A stretch of 64,000 nucleotides of DNA from Elusimicrobiota bacterium (GTDB lineage Bacteria; Elusimicrobiota; Elusimicrobia; FEN-1173), in NCBI GenBank assembly GCA_016715645.1, contig JADJZR010000004.1, forward strand, positions 62,001 to 126,000, read 5' to 3'. Below the pieces are notes generated by a model. The model saw only the letters and a list, made by a program, of their open reading frames with translations, did not search any database and was not told the origin of the DNA. Shown piece by piece: positions 26,158-35,079 of the stretch (the stretch's first letter is position 1; every line of letters starts with the position of its first letter). The translations under genes were made by a program, and so were the position numbers.

Positions 26158-28273
26158 GCGCGTGGTCGCGGCACAGGGGGGTGTCGCGGTATCGGCGTTT
26201 GGCCAATTCTTCAAAACAAGTTTGGGCCCGAACGGGTGTGGGCAGATGGAGAGAGTCGGGAAGCGGACGCAACGCCGTCGTCGACCGCTTCCGCCAGGTC
26301 CCCTGCGGGGTCAGTTCCCGGGCTTTGACCGTGTCGGCCAAATAAATGGGGATGACCGTCTCCCGGATGAAATGGCGCAGTCGATCGTCCAGAATGGGAA
26401 AGGCGATTTCGAGGCGGGAGAAAAAGTTTCGGGGCATCCAGTCGGCGCTGGACAAATACATGCGGTCCGAATCCCCGAAATAATAGATGCGGCTATGTTC
26501 CAGAAAACGGTCCACGATCGAAAGGACACGGATGTTGTCGCTCAGTCCTTTCACCTGCGGAATCAAGGAGCAGGCTCCCCGCACCATCAGGTTGACCTTC
26601 ACCCCCGCTTGGGACGCCCGGTAGAGGCATTCGATAATTTTTTCGTCGACCAGCGCGTTCACTTTGGCAAACAAGCCGGCCGGTCGGCCCGTGAGGGCCG
26701 CGGCGGTTTCCGCCTCGATGGATTGAACCAGCAGGCGGTGCATCCGGGCGGGGGCCGGGACGACGGTCTTAAACCCGCCAGGGATTTCGCCGCGGCACAG
26801 GGCGTCAAAAAAGAGCCTGGCGTCTTCCCCGTATTCCGGTCGTGCCGAGAGGATAGCCAAATCTTCATAGGCCCGCGCTGTGGCGGCGTTGTAATTACCG
26901 GTGGACAGGTGCGTGTAGAGGCGTTCGACATTGTTTTCAACACGGGTCACCAGCGCCACTTTGGCGTGAACCTTGAGACGCCCGAACCCAAAGGCCACTT
27001 CCACACCCGCTTTGCGCAGTTCGTCGGCCAAGCGGAGATTGTTCATCTCATCAAACCGGGCCCTCAATTCGATCACCACACGCACTCGCTTTTTTTTCTC
27101 CGCGGCGTTTTTAAGCGCTTCAACGACTGGAGAAAGCGCGTCCATGCGGTAAACCGTTTGCTGAATGGAGGTCACTTTCGGGTCGTGGGCGGCGGCCCGA
27201 ACAAAATTGACGTAACCCTCGAAACTTTCGTAAGGATGGTGGAGAAGGATGTCCCGGTGGTGAAGTTCTTCAAAGATGGATTTTTTGTCGGTCATGGCCG
27301 TCATGAGAAACGGTTGAAGGGGAGCGAGGCTGAGTCGGGGTTCTGTGCGCACCGGTTCGGGCAACCGGGCTGGGACGGACCAGAGCCCCGACAGATGAAG
27401 ACTTCCCGGCGCCGGGTGGACTTGCCGAGGGGATAGGTGAAGGGCTGAAACGCATCGACCCAACAGGTCCACAGGGGCTTCCCCCCCGTATTGAAGGCGA
27501 ACCGGCCGACCCCGGTCCCGGGATCCCACTCCGGTCCGAATGATGTCGGGAACCGTGGAAGGGTCCTCTTCGGAAATTTCCACGGGCATGTCGCCGTCGC
27601 GGGTGAGACGAAAAAGGGCGGGCACGTCCGGGAGCCGATAGGCGGGGCCGGCGTGGCTGAGGAGAAGGTCATCCAGGAAAAAAATCCGGCACGGCCCCGT
27701 GTCGGAAACGTCGATGTAAATCGGAGGCAATCGCCGGGACACGGTGATCCAAACGCCGGCCCGAAACACCAGGGCACTCTTTAAATTTTCAAGGGAAGAG
27801 AGTCGGTGCGGTCGAAAAGGTTCCGGGGGCGGCAGGTGCGGCAATATCTCGTGGGAAAAAAGAGTTTGGCCCCGGAAAAACGCTTCGCTCTCCGCGGGCG
27901 GTCGTCGCACCAGGACCACGCCGGTCGGTTCCAAAGCCGTCGTCAAAAGGTCCAAGGTCTCCGTTTGTTTGGCCACGAGACCCGTCACCATGTCCAGCAG
28001 AGTGTTGCGGGTTTCGCGCAGATGGTGCGCCGTTTGCCGGTTTTGTTGGAGTCGGATGGACCGGTCTAAGGAAGCGTATCGGATCATGAAAAACTCGTCC
28101 AAATTTGATGCGGTGATGGCGAGAAATTTTAACCGTTCCAGGAGAGGGTTCGAGCTGGACCGGGCCTCGGCCAGTACCCGCTCGTTAAATTGAAGCCCGC
28201 TGAGGTCCCGGTGAATAAAAGGCCGCCGTGGAGAACTGAGAAGATGCGGAAGCGTAGGAAGAAAATGGTTCAC
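26114..28273 (-). CDS. ppk: polyphosphate kinase 1
   Basis: Makes polyphosphate from ATP through a phosphohistidine. The N-terminal domain contains FIHRDLSGLQFNERVL and ITASNLDEFFMIRYASL. The autophosphorylated histidine is H455 in YTHLSTGNYNAATARAYED, and the second catalytic histidine is in DRFLEHSRIYYFG, followed by LSSADWMPRN. 719 residues from a GTG start. It faces its antagonist ppx; the two overlap by 44 bases at their 3' ends. The pst-phoU operon lies directly upstream, giving one phosphate-storage and uptake neighbourhood. Confidence 0.95.
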   Translation of the reverse strand: MNHFLPTLPHLLSSPRRPFIHRDLSGLQFNERVLAEARSSSNPLLERLKFLAITASNLDEFFMIRYASLDRSIRLQQNRQTAHHLRETRNTLLDMVTGLVAKQTETLDLLTTALEPTGVVLVRRPPAESEAFFRGQTLFSHEILPHLPPPEPFRPHRLSSLENLKSALVFRAGVWITVSRRLPPIYIDVSDTGPCRIFFLDDLLLSHAGPAYRLPDVPALFRLTRDGDMPVEISEEDPSTVPDIIRTGVGSRDRGRPVRLQYGGEAPVDLLGRCVSALHLSPRQVHPAPGSLHLSGLWSVPARLPEPVRTEPRLSLAPLQPFLMTAMTDKKSIFEELHHRDILLHHPYESFEGYVNFVRAAAHDPKVTSIQQTVYRMDALSPVVEALKNAAEKKKRVRVVIELRARFDEMNNLRLADELRKAGVEVAFGFGRLKVHAKVALVTRVENNVERLYTHLSTGNYNAATARAYEDLAILSARPEYGEDARLFFDALCRGEIPGGFKTVVPAPARMHRLLVQSIEAETAAALTGRPAGLFAKVNALVDEKIIECLYRASQAGVKVNLMVRGACSLIPQVKGLSDNIRVLSIVDRFLEHSRIYYFGDSDRMYLSSADWMPRNFFSRLEIAFPILDDRLRHFIRETVIPIYLADTVKARELTPQGTWRKRSTTALRPLPDSLHLPTPVRAQTCFEELAKRRYRDTPLCRDHALNEQTFSQTNQSPR

Positions 28274-28323
28274 GGAACGTTCATCGATTTCATCGCGAAG
28301 ATAACCAATACCAGCCGAGTGGG

Positions 28324-29004
28324 CTACGAGGTTTGTGGATCAATGGCCGAATGGCCATGGCGAATGTCTTTGCCGAGGACCATGTAGACGACGTCTTCGG
28401 CGATGTTGGTGGCGTGGTCGCCGATGCGTTCCATGTTTTTGGACAGCAAGATCAATTCCACAAAGGCTTCCGACCGGGGCGGATCCGTCCGGATCAACGA
28501 AATTAAATCCGTCAAGGCTTTCGCTTTCAACCGGTCTTCTTCTTCGTCTTCCAACAACACTTTTTGGGCCAATTGCACGTCGCGCCGGGCGTAAGCGTCT
28601 AAACTTTCGCGCAACATTTTTTGGGCCACCTCGGCCATGCGCGTCACCCAATCCAGCTGAGGGACCGGCGGTTCTTTAAAAAGGTGGTAATAGCCGGTCT
28701 GGCCGGCGTTGACGGCCATGTCGGCGATGCGTTCCAAATCGGTGTTGACTTTCAAAGCGGCTGTGAGAAACCGCAGATCCACCGCCATGGGCTGATGCAG
28801 GGCCAAGAGTTTGACCACCGTATCGTCGATGTCCATGTGGAGCCGGTTGGCTTCGGTTTCCATGGTGAAGACTTCTTCCGTGAGGGCGCTGTCGCGTTCG
28901 ACCAGGGCCTTGACGGTTTTCTGGATCATGGACTCGCAGAGAGCCCCCATGCCCAAAATCTTTTTTTCCAGCGCTTTCAAGTCGTGGTCAAAGTGTCGGT
29001 CCAT
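28324..29004 (-). CDS. phoU: phosphate transport system regulator PhoU
   Basis: Cytoplasmic negative regulator that links the Pst transporter to the PhoR-PhoB response. 226 residues of helical bundle with two PhoU repeats. The metal-binding motifs are visible in AALKVNTDLERIADMAVN and LILLSKNMERIGDHATNIAED. Its ATG overlaps the pstB stop by one base. Last gene of the pst operon. Confidence 0.95.
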   Translation of the reverse strand: MDRHFDHDLKALEKKILGMGALCESMIQKTVKALVERDSALTEEVFTMETEANRLHMDIDDTVVKLLALHQPMAVDLRFLTAALKVNTDLERIADMAVNAGQTGYYHLFKEPPVPQLDWVTRMAEVAQKMLRESLDAYARRDVQLAQKVLLEDEEEDRLKAKALTDLISLIRTDPPRSEAFVELILLSKNMERIGDHATNIAEDVVYMVLGKDIRHGHSAIDPQTS

Positions 29005-29810
29005 TATCCAAATCTCCCTGTGATGTAATCTTCGGTCAGTTTATTCGACGGGTTGGTGAAAATCTTTTCGGTGCGGTCGAATTCCGCCAGTTCGCCGATG
29101 TACATGAACCCGGTGAAATCGGACACTCGGGCCGCCTGCTGCATGTTGTGGGTGACAATAAGGATAGTCACGCGGGTTTTTAACTCGGCCACCAGTTCTT
29201 CCACTTTCCCCGTGGCGATAGGGTCCAACGCGCTGGTGGGCTCGTCAAACAGAATGATTTCCGGGTCGGTCACCAACGCCCGGGCGATACACAGGCGTTG
29301 TTGTTGTCCACCGGAAAGGTTGGCGCCCAAAGAATGAAGCCGGTCTTTCACTTCGTCCCACAGGGCGGCTCCGCGCAAGGCCTGTTCTACCCGCTCGTTG
29401 ATATCGGATTTTTTGAGGTCTCCGCGCACGCGCAGTCCGTAAGCCACGTTTTCAAAAACAGTTTTTGGAAACGGATTCGCTTTCTGAAACACCATGCTGA
29501 TCCGCATCCGGACCTCGATGGGATCCACGTCGGCTCCCAGGATGTTGGTGTTTTCGGGAAGGAGGCGAATGCCGCCCCCGTCGTAGCGGTTGCCGGGATA
29601 CAGATCGTGCATGCGGTTGAAACAACGCAGAAGGGTCGTTTTTCCGCATCCGGACGGGCCGATGAGCGCGGTCACCTTTTTTTCCGCCACCGAGAGGGTG
29701 ATGTTTTTTAACACCCGGTGGGTGCCGTAATAAAAGCTGAGGTCTTGCACGCGGGCCTTGACGGCGGCCCCCGCCAGGACGTCGGGGGAAACGTTGAGGG
29801 TTTCTACCAT
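29004..29810 (-). CDS. pstB: phosphate ABC transporter ATP-binding protein PstB
   Basis: ATPase of the high-affinity phosphate importer. Walker A LIGPSGCGKTTLLRC, the PstB-specific FNRMHDLYPGNRYDG, signature NLSGGQQQRLCIARAL and Walker B EIILFDEPTSALD. The start MVETLNVSPD was chosen for its GAGGA ribosome site and family length (268 residues); the frame is open further upstream within pstA. It overlaps pstA by seven bases and phoU by one. Confidence 0.96.
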   Translation of the reverse strand: MVETLNVSPDVLAGAAVKARVQDLSFYYGTHRVLKNITLSVAEKKVTALIGPSGCGKTTLLRCFNRMHDLYPGNRYDGGGIRLLPENTNILGADVDPIEVRMRISMVFQKANPFPKTVFENVAYGLRVRGDLKKSDINERVEQALRGAALWDEVKDRLHSLGANLSGGQQQRLCIARALVTDPEIILFDEPTSALDPIATGKVEELVAELKTRVTILIVTHNMQQAARVSDFTGFMYIGELAEFDRTEKIFTNPSNKLTEDYITGRFG

Positions 29811-30709
29811 TTTATCCTCTTTCGGAACCGATATCGAATCCAGATGGCCGCGCCGTTCATGGCCAGGGTCATGGCCATGAGCGTTAATCCCGCGGCGGCG
29901 GCGTTGAGGTGAAACGCTTTTTGCGGGCGGGAGACCCAATTGAACGCTTGAATGGGCAACACGGTGTAAGGCGATTTCAACCATTCAAAAGAAAGAAAAG
30001 GAAACGTTCCGGTAAAGGGAGAGGCCGGCAGAAAGGCGATAAACGTGAGCGCGCCGATGGTGATCAGCGGGGCGCTTTCCCCAATGGCTCGGGACAGGCC
30101 GATGATAACGCCCGTCAAAATGCCGCCCGCCGAATAGGGCAAAATGTGATGGCGAATCATTTGCCATTTGGTGGCGCCCACGGCAAAGGCGGCTTCCCGG
30201 ATAGAGCCGGGGATGGTGCGAATGGCTTCCCGGGTGGCCATAATCACGATCGGTAAGATGAGAAGGGCCAGGGTAAGTCCCGCGGTCAAAATGCTCATCC
30301 CAAATTGAAATTTATAAACGAAAAGGCCCAAAGCCATCAGGCCGTAGACAATGGAGGGAACCCCCGCCAGGTTGGCGATGTTGATCTCGATCAAGGTGGT
30401 CATAACATTTTTGGGCGCGTATTCTTCCAGGTAAACCCCGGCCGCGACGCCCATGGGCACGGCCGCGAGGGCGGTGACGAACATGACCACGCCAGTACCC
30501 ACCCAGGCGGACAGAATGCCCGCCTTGTCCGGGAATCGGGAAGGAAACGCAGTGAAAAAATTCCAATTAAGCCGGGCGGTTCCGTCCCAGGCCAGGTCGA
30601 TCATGAGGGCCAACAACGTCACGATCCCCACCAGCGTGGCGATCAGTCCCACCAAAGAAAACACTTTGTCGGTGCGTTTGCGTTGGGCGATGTCTTTGCG
30701 GATTTTCAT
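29804..30709 (-). CDS. pstA: phosphate ABC transporter permease PstA
   Basis: Second membrane subunit of the phosphate importer, with about six transmembrane segments and the permease EAA-type loop IREAAFAVGATKWQMIRHHILP. The ATG at 30709 (preceded by GGGAG) begins KIRKDIAQRKRTDK; a TTG one codon upstream is less likely. 301 residues. Its start overlaps the end of pstC. Confidence 0.95.
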   Translation of the reverse strand: MKIRKDIAQRKRTDKVFSLVGLIATLVGIVTLLALMIDLAWDGTARLNWNFFTAFPSRFPDKAGILSAWVGTGVVMFVTALAAVPMGVAAGVYLEEYAPKNVMTTLIEINIANLAGVPSIVYGLMALGLFVYKFQFGMSILTAGLTLALLILPIVIMATREAIRTIPGSIREAAFAVGATKWQMIRHHILPYSAGGILTGVIIGLSRAIGESAPLITIGALTFIAFLPASPFTGTFPFLSFEWLKSPYTVLPIQAFNWVSRPQKAFHLNAAAAGLTLMAMTLAMNGAAIWIRYRFRKRIKW

Positions 30710-31695
30710 CAATATTTCTCCCGGAACCGTTTGCGCAAAACGTGGCCGCCGATATTAAACACCAGGGTCATCAGCATCAACGTCAGGCCCGCGGCAAAAA
30801 TGGTTTGGTAGCCCAAACTTCCGTGGGGCAGATCGCCCAACGACACCTGCACGATGTAGGCGGTGATGGTGGCCGCGGGTTCCATGGGATTGAAGGTCAA
30901 GTGGGGTTGCATCCCGGCGGCGATGGCGACGACCATCGTTTCACCGATGGCCCGGGAAAAACCCAACACGTAAGCCGCCGCAACGCCGCTCAGGGCCGCT
31001 GGGAAAACGACCCGGGTGGACGTCTGAAACCGGGTGGCCCCCATGGCGTAGCTGGCTTCCCGCAGGTGCATGGGCACGGCCCGCATGGCGTCTTCCGAAA
31101 GGGAGCTCACGTAGGGGATGATCATCACTCCGATGACCAACCCCGCCGACAGCATGTTGAACCCGGGAAGCGATGGAATGAAGTGGCGCAAAAGGGGTGT
31201 CACGAACAACAAGGCGAAATAGCCGTAAACCACGGTCGGCACGGCGGTGAGAAGTTCCAGAAAAGGTTTCACCACTTCACGCACCCGGTGGGGGGCGTAT
31301 TCCGACAGATAAATGGCCGTGATGGTTCCCACCGGCAACGCCAGGCACAAGGCCACCGCGGCGACGGTAGCCGTCCCGGCCACCAGGGGCATGATGCCGT
31401 AGTGGGCGTCGTCAAAAAGCGGTGTCCATTGGGTGTCCGTTAAAAACGTGAACAACGAAACCTGCTTAAAAAAGGCAAGCGATTCAAACCCCAAAATTCC
31501 CACAATTCCCAAGGTGATGGCAATGGACGACGCGGCGGCCAAAAAGAGGGTAGCTTGGATGGCCCGTTCTTGCCAGCGCTGAAGAAGCCCCGGTCCCCGT
31601 AAGCGGGGCAAGGGGGACAAACGATGAACACCGCCCGGCAACGAGGTTTCCCTCGTTACCGGGCGGTTCGATGCACGATGAGTCACCAAAGACAT
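30709..31695 (-). CDS. pstC: phosphate ABC transporter permease PstC
   Basis: First membrane subunit of the phosphate importer. Six or so transmembrane segments and the EAA loop LREASYAMGATRFQTSTRVVFP are present, with EYAPHRVREVVKPFLELL. The ATG at 31695 has a good AAGGA ribosome site. Its first ~45 residues are hydrophilic and longer than usual, and include a 36-base stem-loop (31631-31666), so translation might be modulated there or start downstream. 328 residues. Confidence 0.93.
   Translation of the reverse strand: MSLVTHRASNRPVTRETSLPGGVHRLSPLPRLRGPGLLQRWQERAIQATLFLAAASSIAITLGIVGILGFESLAFFKQVSLFTFLTDTQWTPLFDDAHYGIMPLVAGTATVAAVALCLALPVGTITAIYLSEYAPHRVREVVKPFLELLTAVPTVVYGYFALLFVTPLLRHFIPSLPGFNMLSAGLVIGVMIIPYVSSLSEDAMRAVPMHLREASYAMGATRFQTSTRVVFPAALSGVAAAYVLGFSRAIGETMVVAIAAGMQPHLTFNPMEPAATITAYIVQVSLGDLPHGSLGYQTIFAAGLTLMLMTLVFNIGGHVLRKRFREKY
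31631..31666 (-). promoter_or_regulatory. strong stem-loop at the pstC 5' end
   Basis: CCGCCCGGcAACGAGG (31631-31646), loop TTTC, CCTCGTTaCCGGGCGG (31651-31666): a 16-pair stem with one mismatch. It lies 29 bases inside the predicted pstC coding region and about 70 bases after the pstS stop. It could stabilise the pstS mRNA or limit pstC translation, which would fit the need for more binding protein than permease. Confidence 0.55.
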
Positions 31696-31733
31696 AGATA
31701 GTCCTTAAAACCCAAGCCCCAACCGATGAAGCC

Positions 31734-32720
31734 CTAGAGTTTTGGTTTTCGGTTCAACAGTTCGGAGATCGGAACGCCCACTTCGGATTTTCCGCCGAAA
31801 GCGGTTCCTGTCTGCCCTTTCTGGAACCGGTACAGAACGCTATTATACTCTTCTGCGGGGAGGGGAACATATTTAACTTCGTTCACGAGTTCCTGGGCGT
31901 GTTTAATATAAAACTCCACGTAGCGTTTCACCTCGGGTCTCCGGGCCGATTTTTTTGAGACGTAGATGAAGATCGGCCGGGACAAGGGAGCGTAGGTCCC
32001 GCTTTTCACCGTTTCCATGGCAGGGGAGACTCCGCCTTTTCCGCCGTCCACCGCGACCGCTTTAAGGGTTTCCATGTTTTCCAGGTAGTAGGCCAAACCA
32101 AAATACCCCAGACCGCCCTCGTCGTTGGTCACGCCTTGCACCAGGATATTGTCATCTTCCGAGGCGGTGAAATCGCCCCGGCTGGACTTGGCTTTGCCCA
32201 CGATGGCTTCCGTGAAGTAGTCGAAGGTTCCCGAATCGGCCCCCGGACCGTACAGTTTCAACGGTTTGTCGGGCCAGGCGGGGTTGACTTGTTTCCAGGT
32301 TTTGATGTTGCCCTGGGCGGCGGGTTCCCATATTTTTTTAAGGTGCGCCACGGTCATGGTTTGGGCCCAGTTGTTTTTGGGGTTAATGACCACGGTCAAC
32401 GCGTCGAACGCCACGGGGAGCTCAATGTATTGGATCCCGGCTTCCAGACACGCGTCCATTTCCTTGCGCAGAATGGGTCGTGACGCGTTGGAAATGTCGG
32501 TTTCTCCCCGGCAGAACTTCTTGAACCCCCCGCCGGTGCCCGAGATGCCCACGGTGACTTGGGTGGGTTCCGATTTCATGAACTCTTCCGACACCGCTTC
32601 GGTAATGGGGAACACGGTGCTGGACCCATCAATTTTGATCACATCCTTGGCGGCCCAGAGGCCGGGAGCGAAGGCGAGAACGAACGTGCCCGCCAGAAAC
32701 CCTTTCATTGTTTTACGCAT
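31734..32720 (-). CDS. pstS: periplasmic phosphate-binding protein PstS
   Basis: High-affinity phosphate receptor. A signal peptide (MRKTMKGFLAGTFVLAFAPG, cleavage after GLWA) is followed by IDGSSTVFPITEAV and the phosphate-contact segments GISGTGGGF and YGPGADSGTFDYF. I chose the ATG at 32720 because it lies nine bases from AAGGAGG; the ATG at 32729 touches that site. About 328 residues. The ribosome site overlaps the stop of the porin gene. Confidence 0.93.
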   Translation of the reverse strand: MRKTMKGFLAGTFVLAFAPGLWAAKDVIKIDGSSTVFPITEAVSEEFMKSEPTQVTVGISGTGGGFKKFCRGETDISNASRPILRKEMDACLEAGIQYIELPVAFDALTVVINPKNNWAQTMTVAHLKKIWEPAAQGNIKTWKQVNPAWPDKPLKLYGPGADSGTFDYFTEAIVGKAKSSRGDFTASEDDNILVQGVTNDEGGLGYFGLAYYLENMETLKAVAVDGGKGGVSPAMETVKSGTYAPLSRPIFIYVSKKSARRPEVKRYVEFYIKHAQELVNEVKYVPLPAEEYNSVLYRFQKGQTGTAFGGKSEVGVPISELLNRKPKL

Positions 32721-32734
32721 TGTGTCCATCCTCC

Positions 32735-33871
32735 TTAGAATTTAACCTGCAAGTCGACTTGTAGCAATTGAATATCATGTTTTGTGCCGTCGATTTTTCT
32801 GGTGTCAAAATACTTGGCTTTAAGTTGAGTTACGTCCGATACCCCGTAGGCGAGCCAATAAATGTTACCAACTCGGTTCGTCCCGGGGAAGTCGGAATCG
32901 TTGATGTCATCTTCGGTGGCGTCTTTGCCCACGGATTTTCGGAAGAACGCGGCTTCGAACCCTCTCTTCTTATCGGCCTTGCCCACAATTCCACCGGCCT
33001 GGAAACCGGTATTGTCATTCGGTTTAATGGACTCTCGGCTGGCCGTGTTTTTAATGAATGATCCTTGGATCGATAAAGGCACATCAATGACCGGCAGGTT
33101 TGTGAATATTTCCCCGGTCACTTCGTTGACCCGGATATCGTTGGGAAACGTGTTGGTCCCCTGGGCCTTTCCCGGACTGGTGGTAAAGGTTTTGGAGGAC
33201 TCGTTGACGAAATCATGAATCGCCCCGGCCAAGGTTATACGTGAATCAAACGGGAGTGGAAGAGTCATTCCGACCTGATTAGAAAAAAGGTATTGGGGTC
33301 GATTGAGGGGAGCAGATCCAGCCACGTCCTCGTTGATCACGGACTGGAGGGCATTAAAGAAAACCCGTGAGTTTCCCAGTCGTAGTTTAAAAGTTTCCGC
33401 AATGCCTTCCGGGTTGTAATCCGTGTCCCACACAATGTCGGAGGCGTAGGCCTGCCACAGCGGATTTTTCATTCGCCCGCCGTAGAGTCCCACACCCTCC
33501 AGGGGTTTGAAATCAACATAAGCCAAATCAACCCAGACTTGCTTTTGGGCGGAGTTGTTGCCCAGGCTCTGGTTGGTGGAAGTCTGCTCTCCTGTTCCGG
33601 AAGCCAGTTGGGTTTTGACGCTGAGCTTAGAATCCAGCTTGTAATTCATCCCGATCCGGAGCCGATACCGTTGACGATTGCTGGTCCTGTTGTCTTTGGT
33701 GGATGGAAATGTTTCTGTTTTAGATTCCTGGCGCAGACGAATGTCTCCTTTAATCTCAAGTTCACCGGCGTTTCCCAACTTGAGTTCAGCCGCGCTCAGG
33801 CTCGATCCGGCCAAGGCCGCAACCGCGCCCAGGACCATGTATTTGAACGATGCTCGTTGACGACGATTCAT
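32735..33871 (-). CDS. putative outer-membrane porin
   Basis: 378-residue beta-barrel protein. The ATG at 33871 has a strong AAGGGGAGGAA ribosome site and begins MNRRQRASFKYMVLGAVAAL, a signal peptide ending LSAAELK. The mature protein has alternating beta-strand patterns such as RQRYRLRIGMNYKLDSKL and VWVDLAYVDFKPL, and ends in phenylalanine, as outer-membrane barrels do. Its place just before pstS in a Pho-type operon suggests a channel for phosphate; the sequence alone does not prove selectivity. Confidence 0.85.
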   Translation of the reverse strand: MNRRQRASFKYMVLGAVAALAGSSLSAAELKLGNAGELEIKGDIRLRQESKTETFPSTKDNRTSNRQRYRLRIGMNYKLDSKLSVKTQLASGTGEQTSTNQSLGNNSAQKQVWVDLAYVDFKPLEGVGLYGGRMKNPLWQAYASDIVWDTDYNPEGIAETFKLRLGNSRVFFNALQSVINEDVAGSAPLNRPQYLFSNQVGMTLPLPFDSRITLAGAIHDFVNESSKTFTTSPGKAQGTNTFPNDIRVNEVTGEIFTNLPVIDVPLSIQGSFIKNTASRESIKPNDNTGFQAGGIVGKADKKRGFEAAFFRKSVGKDATEDDINDSDFPGTNRVGNIYWLAYGVSDVTQLKAKYFDTRKIDGTKHDIQLLQVDLQVKF

Positions 33872-33890
33872 TGGTGTTTCCTCCCCTTGG

Positions 33891-34061
33891 TTAAGCGGCC
33901 CGGCGTAGTTGCCGGACGCTTTTTTCGATGTTTTGGATCCGATAGACGACGGCGTCGGCATCCATATCGTTGTTTTCCAGATCTTTCAGTGTTTCGCGAA
34001 CGCGCGCTTCCGTTTCTTGAAGCGCGGCCCGGATTTGTTCCGCCTTGCTTGTGTGTCCCAT
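33891..34061 (-). CDS. small charged helical protein, first gene of the porin-pst operon
   Basis: 56-residue open frame starting MGHTSKAEQIRAALQETEA and ending SVRQLRRAA, preceded by an excellent ribosome site (AAAAGGAGG, seven bases from the ATG). The composition (many E, R, Q, A) predicts one or two amphipathic helices or a coiled coil. No signal peptide or cysteine. It ends 19 bases before the porin start and follows the Pho-box-like site, so it should be induced with the phosphate genes. I do not recognise a family. Confidence 0.7.
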   Translation of the reverse strand: MGHTSKAEQIRAALQETEARVRETLKDLENNDMDADAVVYRIQNIEKSVRQLRRAA

Positions 34062-34146
34062 GCGGGGACCTCCTTTTCGTCCTTTGTTTTGGAAACACTT
34101 TACCCGGAGCGGAGCGCAAAGGCCATTGTGGACATGTAAATCCTAT

Positions 34147-34164
34147 GTGACGAACGCGTGACGG
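34147..34164 (-). promoter_or_regulatory. Pho-box-like PhoB binding site
   Basis: On the minus strand CCGTCAC-gcgt-TCGTCAC: two 7-base direct repeats with a 4-base spacer, the exact 11-base periodicity of the Pho box (consensus CTGTCAT repeats), followed by an AT-rich stretch (ATAGGATTTACATG). It sits about 85 bases upstream of the small gene that leads the porin-pst operon. Confidence 0.55.
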
Positions 34165-34309
34165 TTCCTTTACCGTCGAGAGATTCATTCCGAAATTGTC
34201 CGCAAGTCCCTGATTTGCGACGTGGATCGACGATAAAATAGACCCTAAAAAATTTACACGCTTTTTTTTTCGCCGAGGAAGAGACCTTTTAAGACGGAAA
34301 AAGAAACCC

Positions 34310-34340
34310 TTGACAGCCACTAGGGATGGTGGTGTAAGAT
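34310..34340 (+). promoter_or_regulatory. probable nrdR-nrdJ promoter
   Basis: A perfect TTGACA (34310-34315) and TAAGAT (34335-34340), with a long 19-base spacer. This gives a leader of about 110 bases before nrdR. A second TATAAT at 34415-34420 has no clear -35. Confidence 0.42.
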
Positions 34341-34457
34341 ACGCCTTGCCACAAGCCCTGGCCGCAACGAAGAGGTCGGGGACACCCAAACAACAACACG
34401 AACTACAAGATGTGGTATAATCCCAGGAGGAAGACTACCACCAATTGTGTGAGACCT

Positions 34458-35051
34458 ATGCGTTGCCCTACCTGCGATCACCCGGATGACCGTGTTCTCG
34501 ACAGCCGACCCTTGGAAACAGCGTCGGTGATTCGTCGTCGCCGCGTTTGCCTGGGATGCGGCAAACGGTTCACCACGTACGAGCGGGTGGAATCAACGCC
34601 TTTGATGGTGGTCAAACGGGACAACCGGCGGGAACCGTTCAACCGGGACAAGATGCGCGAGGGTGTTCAGCGGGCCTGCCAAAAGCGTCCCATTTCGCCG
34701 GCCATGATCGAAAAGTTGGTGGCCGAGGTGGAATACAGTTTGCAGGATTTTGTGTTGGAAGTGCCTTCCGTGGAAATTGGCCAGCGTTTGTTGAAACGTC
34801 TTTATGATCTGGACGCGGTGGCGTATGTGCGGTTCGCGTCAGTTTATCGGTCGTTCGGTAACGTGGACGACTTTATGTCGGAGTTGAACCACTTGAAAAA
34901 AGATTATGAAAAACGCGCGCGGTTAAAAGCGACGTTGGGCGCCGCCAAAGAGGCGAGCCTGCCCCGGGATCCGGCGGATCCCCGATTCGCATCCGATCGC
35001 CCCGTCGAGTCGTCCCCGGTTTCCGGGGCGGACCGACTGGTCAAAGTTTGA
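34458..35051 (+). CDS. nrdR: transcriptional repressor NrdR
   Basis: Zinc-ribbon/ATP-cone repressor of ribonucleotide reductase genes. The start MRCPTCDHPDDRV matches the family; an ATG at 34410 would add a 16-residue extension. Zinc ligands CPTC and CLGCGKRFTTYE, then the ATP-cone VVKRDNRREPFNRDKM. At 197 residues it is about 40 longer than usual, because of a Pro/Ser-rich tail after the ATP-cone (from about residue 155). It sits directly before nrdJ, its natural target. Confidence 0.94.
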   Translation: MRCPTCDHPDDRVLDSRPLETASVIRRRRVCLGCGKRFTTYERVESTPLMVVKRDNRREPFNRDKMREGVQRACQKRPISPAMIEKLVAEVEYSLQDFVLEVPSVEIGQRLLKRLYDLDAVAYVRFASVYRSFGNVDDFMSELNHLKKDYEKRARLKATLGAAKEASLPRDPADPRFASDRPVESSPVSGADRLVKV

Positions 35052-35079
35052 TTCTTCTATGAATGAGAGAGGTCAGCCC

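Noticed and set aside
34340..34457. Possible cobalamin riboswitch or NrdR boxes in the long nrdR leader
   Set aside because: A GCCACTA string and a few complementary pieces are present, but neither the B12-box order nor a clear pair of NrdR boxes could be found.
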